DNA from: Chryseobacterium culicis
GTDB taxonomy: Bacteria > Bacteroidota > Bacteroidia > Flavobacteriales > Weeksellaceae
Length of the DNA stretch: 64,000 bases
Assembly: GCF_900108365.1 (NCBI RefSeq)
Contig: NZ_FNWQ01000001.1
Location: forward strand, 62,001-126,000
Direction of reading: 5' to 3'
This document shows, one piece after another, positions 37,872 through 46,782 of this stretch; position 1 is the first letter of the stretch, and each line of letters opens with the position of its first letter. Under the pieces are notes generated by a model that worked only from the letters and a program-made list of their open reading frames with translations, had not been told where the DNA came from and made no database searches. The translations under genes and the position numbers were made by a program.

Positions 37872-38654
37872 TTACAAAACCAGTTTTTTAGGAAGATTGT
37901 GAAGAAGTTCCGTATTGATGATTTCAGCGCAAATAGCGGGTTTTTCCCAGTGGCCGTTGTGTCCGCAGTCCAGAATATAAGATTTGATATTGGTCCTTTC
38001 AGGAAGATGTCTGATCATCAAATCCGTTTTTACGGCATTATCATGTTTTCCGGCCAATACTAAGATTTTAGCTTCCAGATTGTTCAGGATATGCTTTTTG
38101 TCGGTTCTCTCTACCATTCCTTTTACACAGGCCAATGCACCAAGGTTATTGGTGGAAAGTGCGGTTTCAAGAGCGGTTTCTATTTTGCCTTCTAAGATAT
38201 CTCTTTCATTTGGATTGAATAAATTGGGGATTCCTACTCTGGCATAATGGGAGAAAGAATCTTTTATAATCCTGTAGCTTTTGATTCGCTGCTGTTTTTT
38301 TTCTTCGTCATCCGGAAAGTACGTAGAGAAAAATAGAGTAAGGCTTTTTAAAGAGTCGGGATATTGTTCAGCAAAAGCAAGTGAAGTATATCCTCCCATC
38401 GAATGTCCCAGAAGATGTACTTTTTCTACATTCTCATGATCTAAGACTTTCTTTACCTCTTCTGCTATCATTTCCATGGTGTGAACTTCTGCGAGAATTT
38501 CAGATTGTCCGTGCCCCGGAAGATCAATTTTGAGCAGTGAAAAATCTTTGGAAAGATGAGATTCCATATCGCTCCAGATGGATAGATTTTCCATAAACCC
38601 GTGAAGGAGTACCAAAGTTTCTTTTCCGTTTCCTTTTCTTTCAAAGTTCAGCAT
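37872..38654 (-). CDS. Alpha/beta-fold hydrolase
   Basis: 260 aa from ATG 38654. LLHGFMENLSIW near residue 17 gives the oxyanion motif, GHSMGGYTS near residue 85 the nucleophile elbow, and CGHNGHWEKP near residue 237 the catalytic histidine. DNAV (~207) marks the acid region. Matches small MhpC/BioH/YbfF-like esterases. A longer GTG-initiated form (38693) is possible. Substrate not predictable. Confidence 0.85.
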   Translation of the reverse strand: MLNFERKGNGKETLVLLHGFMENLSIWSDMESHLSKDFSLLKIDLPGHGQSEILAEVHTMEMIAEEVKKVLDHENVEKVHLLGHSMGGYTSLAFAEQYPDSLKSLTLFFSTYFPDDEEKKQQRIKSYRIIKDSFSHYARVGIPNLFNPNERDILEGKIETALETALSTNNLGALACVKGMVERTDKKHILNNLEAKILVLAGKHDNAVKTDLMIRHLPERTNIKSYILDCGHNGHWEKPAICAEIINTELLHNLPKKLVL

Positions 38655-38721
38655 GATTCCAAAATTATAGGGGGTTAAAAATAATGCAGGCACTTACATC
38701 CTGCAAATCCGTTTCTCCTTT

Positions 38722-38729
38722 CAAATGTA
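38722..38729 (-). promoter_or_regulatory. Candidate -7 box (TACATTTG) of the hydrolase gene
   Basis: TACATTTG 67 bases upstream of ATG 38654. A second box, TAATTTTG, lies at 38660-38667 but is too close to that ATG. Confidence 0.4.
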
Positions 38730-38735
38730 AACAAA

Positions 38736-38760
38736 AAAGAGCATTGTTTAAATGCTCTTT
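38736..38760 (-). terminator. Terminator of the orphan exbD
   Basis: 10-bp stem AAAGAGCATT/AATGCTCTTT, loop GTTTA, T-rich on the minus strand. Confidence 0.85.
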
Positions 38761-38765
38761 GACTT

Positions 38766-39290
38766 TTATTGCGTTAATTCCTTGTAAACCTTTGTTTCCC
38801 AGGGCTTGATATCAGTTACGCCATATCTTTCCTTTTTAGAGATGGCAAGGTTATCAAGCATATCTACAAAATTTTTGTAATTGGCATCATCCGTTGGTTT
38901 TACAATAACGGTGAATTTTTCCCGATCCGGAGCTTTTTGATAAGCCTCAGCAATGATCTTTGAAATTTTTATCCCACTAAAATCCGTTTCTTTAAGATTC
39001 GTGGTATTTAAATCTTTTGCATTGCTCTGATGATAGAATACACGGTTGGCTTTTCCTAAAATAAATGTAATCTGGTTTTGCTCTCCGATTACAGGATTAT
39101 CTATCGGATGAGGATTGGGATCTTTTGCCGGTAGTCCAAGATCCATTACATTAGGCTTTGTGAAATTAGTGGTAAACATAAAGAATGTAATGAGTAAGAA
39201 ACCCAGATCCACCATAGGAGTCATATCTACCCGGATCATTTTTTTCTTTTGTTTGCTGCCCTGTTTCTCTTGTGCAATTACTTCTGCCAT
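38766..39290 (-). CDS. ExbD/TolR-family biopolymer transport protein (orphan copy)
   Basis: 174 aa. Cytoplasmic N-tail, one membrane segment with the functional aspartate in RVDMTPMVDLGFLLITFFMF (~19-38), and a periplasmic domain ending YGVTDIKPWETKVYKEL. Clearly paralogous to the 60413-60982 product, sharing MVDLGFLLITFFMFTT, KPNVMDLGLPAK and KPTDDAxYKNFVD. ExbD works with ExbB in proton-driven energy transfer to TonB. No exbB or tonB gene adjoins here, so it probably joins complexes with the subunits encoded at 58.8 kb. Confidence 0.9.
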   Translation of the reverse strand: MAEVIAQEKQGSKQKKKMIRVDMTPMVDLGFLLITFFMFTTNFTKPNVMDLGLPAKDPNPHPIDNPVIGEQNQITFILGKANRVFYHQSNAKDLNTTNLKETDFSGIKISKIIAEAYQKAPDREKFTVIVKPTDDANYKNFVDMLDNLAISKKERYGVTDIKPWETKVYKELTQ

Positions 39291-39364
39291 GATTAAAAAT
39301 TTTTAAATGTTAAACGGTATTTGTTGAAAAATTCTTACAAAACACATGCCTTGTTTGTGGTATA

Positions 39365-39390
39365 ATCAATAGATTCATGAATCTATTGAT
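39365..39390. promoter_or_regulatory. 26-bp perfect palindrome upstream of the orphan exbD
   Basis: Inverted repeat with arms ATCAATAGATTCA and TGAATCTATTGAT, no loop, 75 bases upstream of the exbD start and followed by GGTTTTT. It is not placed after any plus-strand gene, so a terminator role is unlikely; an operator or 5' leader hairpin is possible. Confidence 0.45.
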
Positions 39391-39505
39391 GGTTTTTGTA
39401 ATGAATTTTAAATATTCCGCTCTTTTCCCACTTTCTTTTTGAAAATTGATCATTATTAAATCAAGGCCTACATTTTTAGTAATATTTTTCTTTCACTATT
39501 AACAA

Positions 39506-39535
39506 AAAAACTCACACGGTACCGTGTGAGTTTTT
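39506..39535 (-). terminator. Terminator of dsbD
   Basis: Perfect palindrome, arms AAAAACTCACACGGT/ACCGTGTGAGTTTTT, 19 bases past the stop. Confidence 0.88.
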
Positions 39536-39553
39536 AAATGATATGTAAATAAA

Positions 39554-41623
39554 TTATTTATTCTTCTTGTAGAAGTTGACGCCACATTCCAGGAATTTCT
39601 TGAAATCCTCTTTTGGCATATATCCTGAAACCGGAGTATTGATTACTTTTCCATCCGGAGTAATTAAAACATAATGCGGTTGAGAGTTATTGTTAAAGTT
39701 AACCTGTTGGAATAAACTCCATCTGTCGCCAATTGTTTTTACCTTTTTGATCTGTCCGTCACCAAGGTCGATTTTTGTTTTTTGATCTTCAGGAAGCTCT
39801 TCTTTGTCATCTACATACAAAGATGCTAATACAACATCATTCTGAAGTATTGGCAAGATGTCCGGTTCGCTCCACACAAACTCTTCCATTTTTCTACAGT
39901 TTTCACAACCATATCCTGTAAAGTCGATAAGGATTGGCTTGTCTTCTTTTTTAGCCAGTTCTATTGCTTTGAAGAAGTCGTGTTCAGGATGCATTCCTAA
40001 AATTCCATCATTCTCATCATGGAAATAACTTACATTCAATGGAGGTAAGATACCGCTTAATAACTGAAGTTTCGGACGATCGGACGGGATCAGACCCTGA
40101 ACCAGGTAAATCACAAAACCGATTCCCAATGCACCCAATATTTTTCTTGTGATAGAGATTTTAGGTTTTTTATCATCGTGCGGGAATCTGATGAATCCTA
40201 GTAAGTATAATGCTAATCCTAAAGCAATAATGATCCAGATGGCGATGAAAAGTTCTCTTTTCAGGAAGAATGTCTTGGATACCAGATCTGCTTTGGATAA
40301 GAATTTTAATGCCAATGCCAGTTCCACGAAACCTAAAACCACCTTTACCGTATTCATCCATCCTCCGGATTTTGGAAGGCTTTGTAATGCCTGCGGGAAT
40401 AATGCCAGCAATCCGAAAATAATAGCCCATGCCAGCCCGAATCCTGCCAAGGCAAATGTCAGCAGCATAGGAACATTAGATGAACCTGTTACGGCACTTC
40501 CCAGTAAACTTCCCAAAATAGGTCCTGTACAGGAGAAAGAAACAATCACCAATGTCAATGCCATGAAGAAAATTCCGATAATTCCTCCCGCTTCTTCAGC
40601 TTTGGAAGATTTGTTGGCGATAGAGCTTGGCAGCGTAATATCATAATATCCGAAGAAACTTCCGGCAAAGAAGATAAATATAATAAAGAAGGCAATATTA
40701 AGCCATACACTGGTGGAAATTTCGTTGAATATATTCCCTGCAATTCCGTCAATAATATGGAAAGGAATACTTAGTAAAACGAAAATAAGAAGGATGAAAA
40801 AACCATAGATCAAAGCGTCTCTTTTTCCTTTTGCTTTGTTTTTGCTTCCTTTGGTGAAGAAAGAAACCGTTAGTGGAATCATTGGGAAAACGCAAGGGGT
40901 AAGCAATGCAATTAATCCTCCGATAAACCCTAAGAACAGATAGGTCCAGTAGTTTTCATCCACTTTAGCAGATGCTGTACCGCAATCTGTCAGCGGCTTT
41001 TTGAAATCAATTGTTTCAATTTTAAGCTGCTTGGGATCCAATTTTGAAGTTTCCGTAACTTTAGCTTCTGTTTTCTCCGGATTTTCGGTAACTGTTTCAG
41101 TAATTTTTACAGAGTCTTTTACAGGAGCAGCTGTTTCCTCAGAAGCCGTCTCTTCCGTTGCCCCTTTCGGAGTCACTTTCTGGTTGAATTCTAATGTATT
41201 GGGAGCCAGACAAACTCTGTCATCACACGTCTGATACGTAATCTCAGAAGTAACATCCGCAGGTTTTGCCGGATCTTTTAATTTAAATTTTTGCTTAAAT
41301 CCAGCAGAATTGGAGTAGAATACAATGGTTCCTCCAAATGCTTCAGAAAATTCTTCATGCTTTTTACCCACTTCGGTAAATTTCCCTACCAGCTCAATAT
41401 TCTTTCCTGTCACTTTATACTCCGTCGGAATTCCGGTGTCTTCCGGTAAATCTTTTGAGTAAATGTGCCATCCGCTCTCCATGGTGGCATTCAATACCGC
41501 TTCGTATTGATTGTTTCCAAGATCATTGATGGTAAATTTAAACTTTACAGGATTTTTTATCTGCGCATTAATTCCTGTTGCTAACAATAGCAGAATTAAT
41601 ACAAACCAATTTCTAAATTTCAT
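39554..41623 (-). CDS. dsbD: Thiol:disulfide interchange protein DsbD
   Basis: 689 aa. Signal peptide ending LLATGINAQ, an N-terminal periplasmic immunoglobulin-like domain with DDRVCLAP (~143), a low-complexity acidic linker (~165-215), eight predicted membrane segments (~220-500) with PCVFPMIPL and SCTGPILGSL carrying the electron-relay cysteines, and a C-terminal thioredoxin-like domain with YGCENCRKMEE (CxxC). DsbD moves reducing power from cytoplasmic thioredoxin to the periplasm. Start chosen at MKFRNW because AAAGGA precedes it; in-frame ATGs at 41635 and 41653 are alternatives. Confidence 0.93.
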   Translation of the reverse strand: MKFRNWFVLILLLLATGINAQIKNPVKFKFTINDLGNNQYEAVLNATMESGWHIYSKDLPEDTGIPTEYKVTGKNIELVGKFTEVGKKHEEFSEAFGGTIVFYSNSAGFKQKFKLKDPAKPADVTSEITYQTCDDRVCLAPNTLEFNQKVTPKGATEETASEETAAPVKDSVKITETVTENPEKTEAKVTETSKLDPKQLKIETIDFKKPLTDCGTASAKVDENYWTYLFLGFIGGLIALLTPCVFPMIPLTVSFFTKGSKNKAKGKRDALIYGFFILLIFVLLSIPFHIIDGIAGNIFNEISTSVWLNIAFFIIFIFFAGSFFGYYDITLPSSIANKSSKAEEAGGIIGIFFMALTLVIVSFSCTGPILGSLLGSAVTGSSNVPMLLTFALAGFGLAWAIIFGLLALFPQALQSLPKSGGWMNTVKVVLGFVELALALKFLSKADLVSKTFFLKRELFIAIWIIIALGLALYLLGFIRFPHDDKKPKISITRKILGALGIGFVIYLVQGLIPSDRPKLQLLSGILPPLNVSYFHDENDGILGMHPEHDFFKAIELAKKEDKPILIDFTGYGCENCRKMEEFVWSEPDILPILQNDVVLASLYVDDKEELPEDQKTKIDLGDGQIKKVKTIGDRWSLFQQVNFNNNSQPHYVLITPDGKVINTPVSGYMPKEDFKKFLECGVNFYKKNK

Positions 41624-41920
41624 TGTTCCTTTCATTAAATTTTGAGACTCCATTTTGTCTTCTCTTCTTTGTGTATCTTCTATCCTGCCCGAGGAATCAT
41701 TGCTGTCAGACAGTATCCGGATTTTTGCCTCGCTAAAATAGATAATTTTTCGTCCCTAAAAAACTTAGAAACTTTCTTTTTTTAAGCCTTATGTTTAAAA
41801 TATTCCGTCTTTTGCCTTAGCAGCAGGAGAAGCGTAACCTATTCCGTCTTTAAAAATGATTATTGATTTTGTCAATTTTGTTGACTTACATTCTTAACGG
41901 TACGGATGTCTGCATCCAAA

Positions 41921-42880
41921 TCAATTCAGATTTTTTATAATATCTTCTACAGAAGCTCTATTTTTATAATCGGTATCAAAATGTCTCCATGTAATCTCTT
42001 TATTCTCATTAAGGATGAAAGTGGCAGATACCGGCAGTCTTCCCGAATGGTCTGATCTGCTGTCAGCAAAATCGTCTTTTAATTTTGAGTTATAAAAATT
42101 AAGAGTTTCACTGTCAGGCGTATACAGGACATCGAATGCCTCGGCAATTTTATATCCCTCATCGTACAAAACGGTATAAGCTGTCTTTGTTTTGCTAATC
42201 GTCTTTTCTATAAATTCCGGTTTTTCTGGAGAAATAATAACGAGCCGTGCATTTTTAGATTGCAGTTCCGGTGACAGATCCTGTAAGGTTTGAATGTATT
42301 TGTTACAATATGGGCACCATTGACCACGAATAAAAACTATAACAAGTTTTTTGTTTTCCTTTGATGAAGAAAATGTGTTGCCCAAGTGATTTTTCGCTGT
42401 GAAATTATCAATTTTATCACCTATCATTCTTCCTTTTACCTGATCTAAGGTTTTACCGGATTGAGACGTTTTTTTCTTCAGTACAGATGCTCCTACTCCT
42501 AAAAACTGTTCAGGATTATAATATCCGAAATCATACTGAACAAGTTTCCCTTTTGGATCCAGAAAAAGGAAAGAAGGGTAGTTGACCACTTTAAATTCTT
42601 TGGCCAGGCTAAGTCCTTCTTTTTCTGCATCTATGGCAAGATTTACAAAATTTTTGTTGAACATTTCTCCAATCCCAGGATCGGTAAACGTGTTTTTTGC
42701 CATGAGCTTACAAGGCCCGCACCAGGTGGTGTACAGATCAATGAAGATCAGTTTGTTTTCTTTTGCTGCGATTTTTTTCGCGGCTTCCAGATCAATTTTT
42801 TGAAAATTGATCCCCTTGCTTTGCGCATTCATTGAAATTCCTATTCCTATAAGAAAACTCAATATCATTTTTTTGAACAT
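41921..42880 (-). CDS. Secreted thioredoxin-peroxiredoxin-like fusion protein
   Basis: 319 aa. Signal peptide ending GISMNAQ, a thioredoxin-like domain at ~25-135 with active site TTWCGPCKLM, and a second thioredoxin-fold AhpC/TSA-like domain at ~155-319 with RGQWCPYCNKY. Predicted periplasmic dithiol enzyme, possibly fed by the DsbD encoded next to it (41623), which provides reducing power on that side of the membrane. The second motif keeps both cysteines (CPYC), more like a thioredoxin/bacterioferritin-comigratory type than a classic 2-Cys peroxiredoxin. Follows the sigma-factor gene by 80 bases. Confidence 0.85.
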   Translation of the reverse strand: MFKKMILSFLIGIGISMNAQSKGINFQKIDLEAAKKIAAKENKLIFIDLYTTWCGPCKLMAKNTFTDPGIGEMFNKNFVNLAIDAEKEGLSLAKEFKVVNYPSFLFLDPKGKLVQYDFGYYNPEQFLGVGASVLKKKTSQSGKTLDQVKGRMIGDKIDNFTAKNHLGNTFSSSKENKKLVIVFIRGQWCPYCNKYIQTLQDLSPELQSKNARLVIISPEKPEFIEKTISKTKTAYTVLYDEGYKIAEAFDVLYTPDSETLNFYNSKLKDDFADSRSDHSGRLPVSATFILNENKEITWRHFDTDYKNRASVEDIIKNLN

Positions 42881-42960
42881 ATATTTCTTTTCTTATAATG
42901 TTCCCTGATTAAGAAAAAAATCACCCGTAAAGCTGACTGTTTTATGTATGTAATTGATTA

Positions 42961-43521
42961 TCAAGTAGAAAAAATACTGTTGTTTTTAATTTTTTTGATT
43001 TGTTCAACACATTTATACTTTTGATTCTGCGCATTATGCCTGCTGGAATACTGATATTTGTCCTGAATTTCTTCTATACTTTTATTTTCAATGAAAATAT
43101 CATGGATCAGATTCTGGCAATGTGAAGAAATAGATTTAATATAACCCAGCAGCTTTTCCCAGTAATATCTTTCGTTCTCAATAGCAGCACTTATTTCCTG
43201 CTGATGTTCTATAAAATAGTCCTCAGGAGATTCTATATAAAAATGCTTATGCTTTAATTTTTTAAACCACAGGTTTTTAACAATTCCAATAATATAATTT
43301 CCGAGACAGGTCTGAACTTTAAATTCATCAGCATTCAGCTTTTGATAAAGAATGAGCAGCGCATCCTGAAAAACATCTTCTGCATCTTCCAGATTGCCTT
43401 TATTCTTGAGAATAAATTTTTGAGTATAACCGAAATACTGTTGGTATAAAATCCCAAAAGCTATATTGCTGTCTTTCTTAAAATCATCAACAGCTAACGA
43501 GTTAGTTGTTTTTCTGTCCAC
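42961..43521 (-). CDS. ECF-like RNA polymerase sigma factor
   Basis: 186 aa. Region 2 with ILYQQYFGYTQKFIL, NLEDAEDVFQDALLILYQKL (DAEDVFQD is the region 2.2-2.4 hallmark) and region 4 with CQNLIHDIFIENKSIEEIQDKYQYSS. Lysine-rich C-terminus. GTG start lying inside the end of tilS (28-base overlap); no good later start is visible. No anti-sigma gene adjoins. It could control the redox genes downstream, but that is inference only. Confidence 0.82.
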   Translation of the reverse strand: MDRKTTNSLAVDDFKKDSNIAFGILYQQYFGYTQKFILKNKGNLEDAEDVFQDALLILYQKLNADEFKVQTCLGNYIIGIVKNLWFKKLKHKHFYIESPEDYFIEHQQEISAAIENERYYWEKLLGYIKSISSHCQNLIHDIFIENKSIEEIQDKYQYSSRHNAQNQKYKCVEQIKKIKNNSIFST

Positions 43522-44846
43522 TTTACAGTTATCTTTTTTTGAGTCGTATTGTCTGCCTGATATCTGCGGTCCTGTCTAAGAGGAATAACTCCCAGAACAT
43601 GGTTTTCGGAATCACAGAGTAACCAGGTCTTTTCCCTGATCAGAGCAGGTAATTTTTCATCTCTGAAAAATTTTGAAACCTTTTTCTTTCCCGAAAAACC
43701 CGCTGGATAAAATTCGTCTCCCTGATTCAGCTTTCTTAACCGTAAGGGGAACTGAAGTTTCTCCGCGTCGAAATCCCATTCAAATTCTTTATTGATTCCG
43801 CCAATATCCTGTAGATGATCTACGAGGTTGATGGTGCTTTGGTTTTCTGAAAGATCAAAATTACCTGTTAGCACTATTTCATCTCTGGTTTCCTCTACCT
43901 CTTTTTTATCAATGAAAATCAGTTCATCACGATGAACAATCAACTGATATTCTTTTGAGAAAAATGAACTGTTGTTTTCAGCCCTGAAAATTTTGGGAAT
44001 TTCTTCTTCCTGATTGAATCCGTATTTTTTTAAAATTTCAAATTTTACAAAATCGCTTTCCTGATCAAGCTTTTTCTTTGATAAAATTTTATGGTCTTTG
44101 TTAAATACTGTAAGATAATTTTCTATTTCTTGAATCTGTTTCTGAACAAAATCCTTAGTTTGATTCAGCAGTAAAGAACTTTTTCTGAAGTTTTCCAGAA
44201 AATGATCATTGGTTTCCATTAAGATCGGAACTACCTCATTTCTGATCTTATTCCTCAGATAGTCATTCTTTTGGTTAGAAAGGTCTTCCCGGAATTCAAT
44301 ATTATTCTGCTCTGCAAATGCGTAAATTTCTTTTTTTGAAAAATGCAAAAGGGGACGGAGAATCTGATGATTATTCGCCGGAATTCCGCTGAGTCCGTTG
44401 ATACCTGCTGCCTTGGAAAGATTAATGATAAAAGTTTCCAGCTGATCATTCAGGTGATGGGCTGTAACCAGAAATTCGAGATTTTCTTTTTCCTGAATTT
44501 CTTTAAAAAAAGCATAACGGAGCTCCCTCGCCCATAGCTGGATAGAATTTTCGGGTTTACGGTCTTTTTCAGAAACTGTATACAAATGAAATTTTATATG
44601 ATTTTTCTCACAAAAGTCCTGCACGGTTTTCTGATCCAGATCCGAATCATTTCCCCGGAGTTTATAATTGATATGGGCAATCTGAAACCGGAATTTAGAA
44701 TGCTGAATTTCATGCATAAAATCCCTGAACAAAGAGGCTAAGACCATAGAATCTGCCCCTCCGCTTACTGCCAGAAGATAGGTGCGGTTTTCCGGCTCGT
44801 TTACGAGATTTTTCAGTTGATGGGTAAAGGTTAATTTTTTCAACAT
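43494..44846 (-). CDS. tilS: tRNA(Ile)-lysidine synthase
   Basis: 450 aa. ATP-PPi motif AVSGGADSMVLASLF (~27-41) activates C34 of tRNA-Ile(CAU), which is then converted to lysidine. Other family segments: IAHINYKLRG, ARELRYAFF, AHHLNDQLETFIINL and GLSGIP. The C-terminal substrate-binding domain ends at the stop within the sigma-factor start region. Essential in most bacteria. A TATCTTTG box lies 24 bases upstream. Confidence 0.94.
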   Translation of the reverse strand: MLKKLTFTHQLKNLVNEPENRTYLLAVSGGADSMVLASLFRDFMHEIQHSKFRFQIAHINYKLRGNDSDLDQKTVQDFCEKNHIKFHLYTVSEKDRKPENSIQLWARELRYAFFKEIQEKENLEFLVTAHHLNDQLETFIINLSKAAGINGLSGIPANNHQILRPLLHFSKKEIYAFAEQNNIEFREDLSNQKNDYLRNKIRNEVVPILMETNDHFLENFRKSSLLLNQTKDFVQKQIQEIENYLTVFNKDHKILSKKKLDQESDFVKFEILKKYGFNQEEEIPKIFRAENNSSFFSKEYQLIVHRDELIFIDKKEVEETRDEIVLTGNFDLSENQSTINLVDHLQDIGGINKEFEWDFDAEKLQFPLRLRKLNQGDEFYPAGFSGKKKVSKFFRDEKLPALIREKTWLLCDSENHVLGVIPLRQDRRYQADNTTQKKITVKWTEKQLTR

Positions 44847-44854
44847 ATATGTTG
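44841..44854. repeat. 14-bp palindrome CAACATATATGTTG across the tilS start codon
   Basis: Perfect dyad including the tilS ATG (44844-44846). Could be an operator, but also explained by AT-rich composition. Confidence 0.25.
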
Positions 44855-44869
44855 AGAATTTCTTTTATG

Positions 44870-44877
44870 CAAAGATA
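44870..44877 (-). promoter_or_regulatory. -7 box (TATCTTTG) of tilS
   Basis: 24 bases before the tilS ATG, in the 87-bp divergent gap with the OmpA lipoprotein gene. Confidence 0.55.
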
Positions 44878-44903
44878 ACCGATATAATTCAATTGAATTT
44901 CCC

Positions 44904-44911
44904 TAACTTTG
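44904..44911 (+). promoter_or_regulatory. -7 box (TAACTTTG) of the OmpA lipoprotein gene
   Basis: TAACTTTG 23 bases before the ATG at 44934. Confidence 0.55.
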
Positions 44912-44933
44912 AGTAGTCTAAAAATGATTATTT

Positions 44934-45767
44934 ATGAAGATTTTAAAAATTTTAGCAGTTTCTGCAATGGCGCTGGGAATGACATCTTGTGTCAGCAAAA
45001 AGCAGTATGATGCTTTGAGCACAAACTATAAGCAGTGTATTGAAAATATTGGAGAAAGACAAAGAGAAATTCAGGATTTGAAATCTCAGAACTCTGCATT
45101 AACAGGGGAAAACAACTTGTTGAAGAGCCAGCATGATGCTTTGAAATCATCCCTTGATGCATGTCTTTCCAACACAGGAAAAAGTTCTGCTAACATTGAT
45201 AAACTGGTAGGTGAAATCAATGCTTCCAATTCTTATATCAAACAGCTGATCTCCAGCAATGCTAAGAATGACAGCTTGAACCTTGCATTATCTAATAAAC
45301 TGAAGAGATCTCTGGATAATGTATCGGATGAAGATGTACAGGTGAAAGTATTGAAAGGAGTGGTAATGATCTCTCTTTCAGATAAAATGCTTTATAAAAC
45401 AGGAGATTACAACATTCTGCCTGCTGCTCAGGAAGTGTTAGGCAAAGTAGCGAAAGTAATCAACGATTACGATAAATATTCTGTACTGATTGAAGGGAAT
45501 ACAGATAATGCTCCGTTGAATTCTCCAAATCTGCCGAGAGATAACTGGGATCTTTCTGCATTAAGAGGTACTTCTGTAGCTAAGGTTCTTCAGACGCAGT
45601 TTGGAGTGGATCCGGCAAGAATTACAGCTGGAGGACGTTCTGAATACAACCCTAAAGCGACCAACATGAGCGTTTCTGGAAGAGCTGAAAACAGAAGAAC
45701 GGAAATCATCATTATGCCTAAACTGGATGAGTTTATGAAACTTATGGATATTGCCCCTAAGAAATAA
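44934..45767 (+). CDS. OmpA/Pal-family peptidoglycan-associated lipoprotein
   Basis: 277 aa. Lipobox MTSC at Cys19, a coiled-coil region (~25-115, many Q/K/L heptad-like residues), then an OmpA C-terminal domain (~150-262) with IEGNTDNAPLN, WDLSALRGTSVAKVLQ, GGRSEYNP and SGRAENRRTEIIIMP. The domain binds peptidoglycan, so the protein links outer membrane to wall. The motif NTDNAP is a variant of the usual G-x-T-D block. Stand-alone with terminator. Confidence 0.9.
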   Translation: MKILKILAVSAMALGMTSCVSKKQYDALSTNYKQCIENIGERQREIQDLKSQNSALTGENNLLKSQHDALKSSLDACLSNTGKSSANIDKLVGEINASNSYIKQLISSNAKNDSLNLALSNKLKRSLDNVSDEDVQVKVLKGVVMISLSDKMLYKTGDYNILPAAQEVLGKVAKVINDYDKYSVLIEGNTDNAPLNSPNLPRDNWDLSALRGTSVAKVLQTQFGVDPARITAGGRSEYNPKATNMSVSGRAENRRTEIIIMPKLDEFMKLMDIAPKK

Positions 45768-45784
45768 TCTCTGAAAACATATTC

Positions 45785-45817
45785 AAAAAAATCCCGAAGC
45801 CATTCGGGATTTTTTTT
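45785..45817. terminator. Bidirectional terminator after the OmpA lipoprotein gene
   Basis: Stem AAATCCCGAA/TTCGGGATTT, loop of 4, with flanking A and T runs, between convergent stops at 45767 and 45816. Confidence 0.88.
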
Positions 45818-46775
45818 ATACACCCATCTGATCTGGAATATAGACGCCCTGTTTTTTCTTTGAACTGACTTCTGTTTTTTTAGCAGGCTGTTCAAAATAG
45901 AAATTGGTGATATTCCATACAATCATAATGGCCGAGAAATAGTAGAGATTAAGTACCAGTGCAATTCCTATATGCATGGAAACGGTTAGGAAAAGCCATG
46001 TTTTTTGTGTGGGCTTATACCAGATGAAAAACGGATAGCACATTTCAATAATAATAGTACTCCACCCGATGAAACTTAACAGATAAGAATGCTCTGCCAG
46101 CCAGCTGAAATCAATATTCAGATCTCTGTTGGAGTAGGGAAGGTGGATTGCTTTCCAGATAGCTTCCCCGTTCCACCAGTTGAAGCCTAATGCTTTATCC
46201 AGTCCCGAAAAGAAATACGCCATGGAAATATGAATCTGAAATAATCGTTTAACAGGAGTAATATTGTTTTGGATGGGTTTTCTGCGGAAAATAAGATTTC
46301 TCAGTGAAAAATGCTGGTCAGCAGGAAAAAGTATAAGATAAAATAAAGACATGCTTGTGAAAAAATCTGCACCGTAAGCAAAGAAAGAACTTCCCTTCAG
46401 CAGTGAGATCTGCAGGATAAGCAGAAAAACAGCGGCAAATCTGGAATAAAATCCCGTGATGATACCAATACACAACGTGATGAATGATACTTTGGTTATG
46501 ATAATCGTGGTGCTTTCCTCCATACCAAAGCTTTGTAAAAAGCCGACTATTTTTGAAAAGGTTATCAGCCAGTCAGGAGTGAAAACACTCATAATATCCT
46601 GTGGAATAATACTGCTGCTGGAAAATAATTTGTCAAAATCCGGTAACACTGCCGTAAACTGTAAAAAGATCACAATTCCTATAGCAACCCGGAAGAAGCT
46701 TAAAAATTCTGTTTGACCGTCTTGCCTGAAAAAGAATTTTTCAATTGTTCCGTAGAGTATATTCAGTTTTTTCAT
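45816..46775 (-). CDS. HTTM-domain membrane protein (gamma-carboxylase-like)
   Basis: 319 aa from ATG 46775. Polytopic: ~6 membrane segments (FFRVAIGIVIFLQF, a long pair around 125-180, IHISMAYFFSGLDK and two after 250). HTTM proteins are related to vitamin K-dependent gamma-glutamyl carboxylase and its cofactor transporters. The block FNWWNGEAIWKAIHLP near 225-240 is typical. It ends in a basic, likely cytoplasmic tail. Starts 7 bases after the upstream single-pass membrane protein gene, so the two very likely form a complex. Substrate unknown. Confidence 0.78.
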   Translation of the reverse strand: MKKLNILYGTIEKFFFRQDGQTEFLSFFRVAIGIVIFLQFTAVLPDFDKLFSSSSIIPQDIMSVFTPDWLITFSKIVGFLQSFGMEESTTIIITKVSFITLCIGIITGFYSRFAAVFLLILQISLLKGSSFFAYGADFFTSMSLFYLILFPADQHFSLRNLIFRRKPIQNNITPVKRLFQIHISMAYFFSGLDKALGFNWWNGEAIWKAIHLPYSNRDLNIDFSWLAEHSYLLSFIGWSTIIIEMCYPFFIWYKPTQKTWLFLTVSMHIGIALVLNLYYFSAIMIVWNITNFYFEQPAKKTEVSSKKKQGVYIPDQMGV

Positions 46776-46782
46776 CGCCTTG

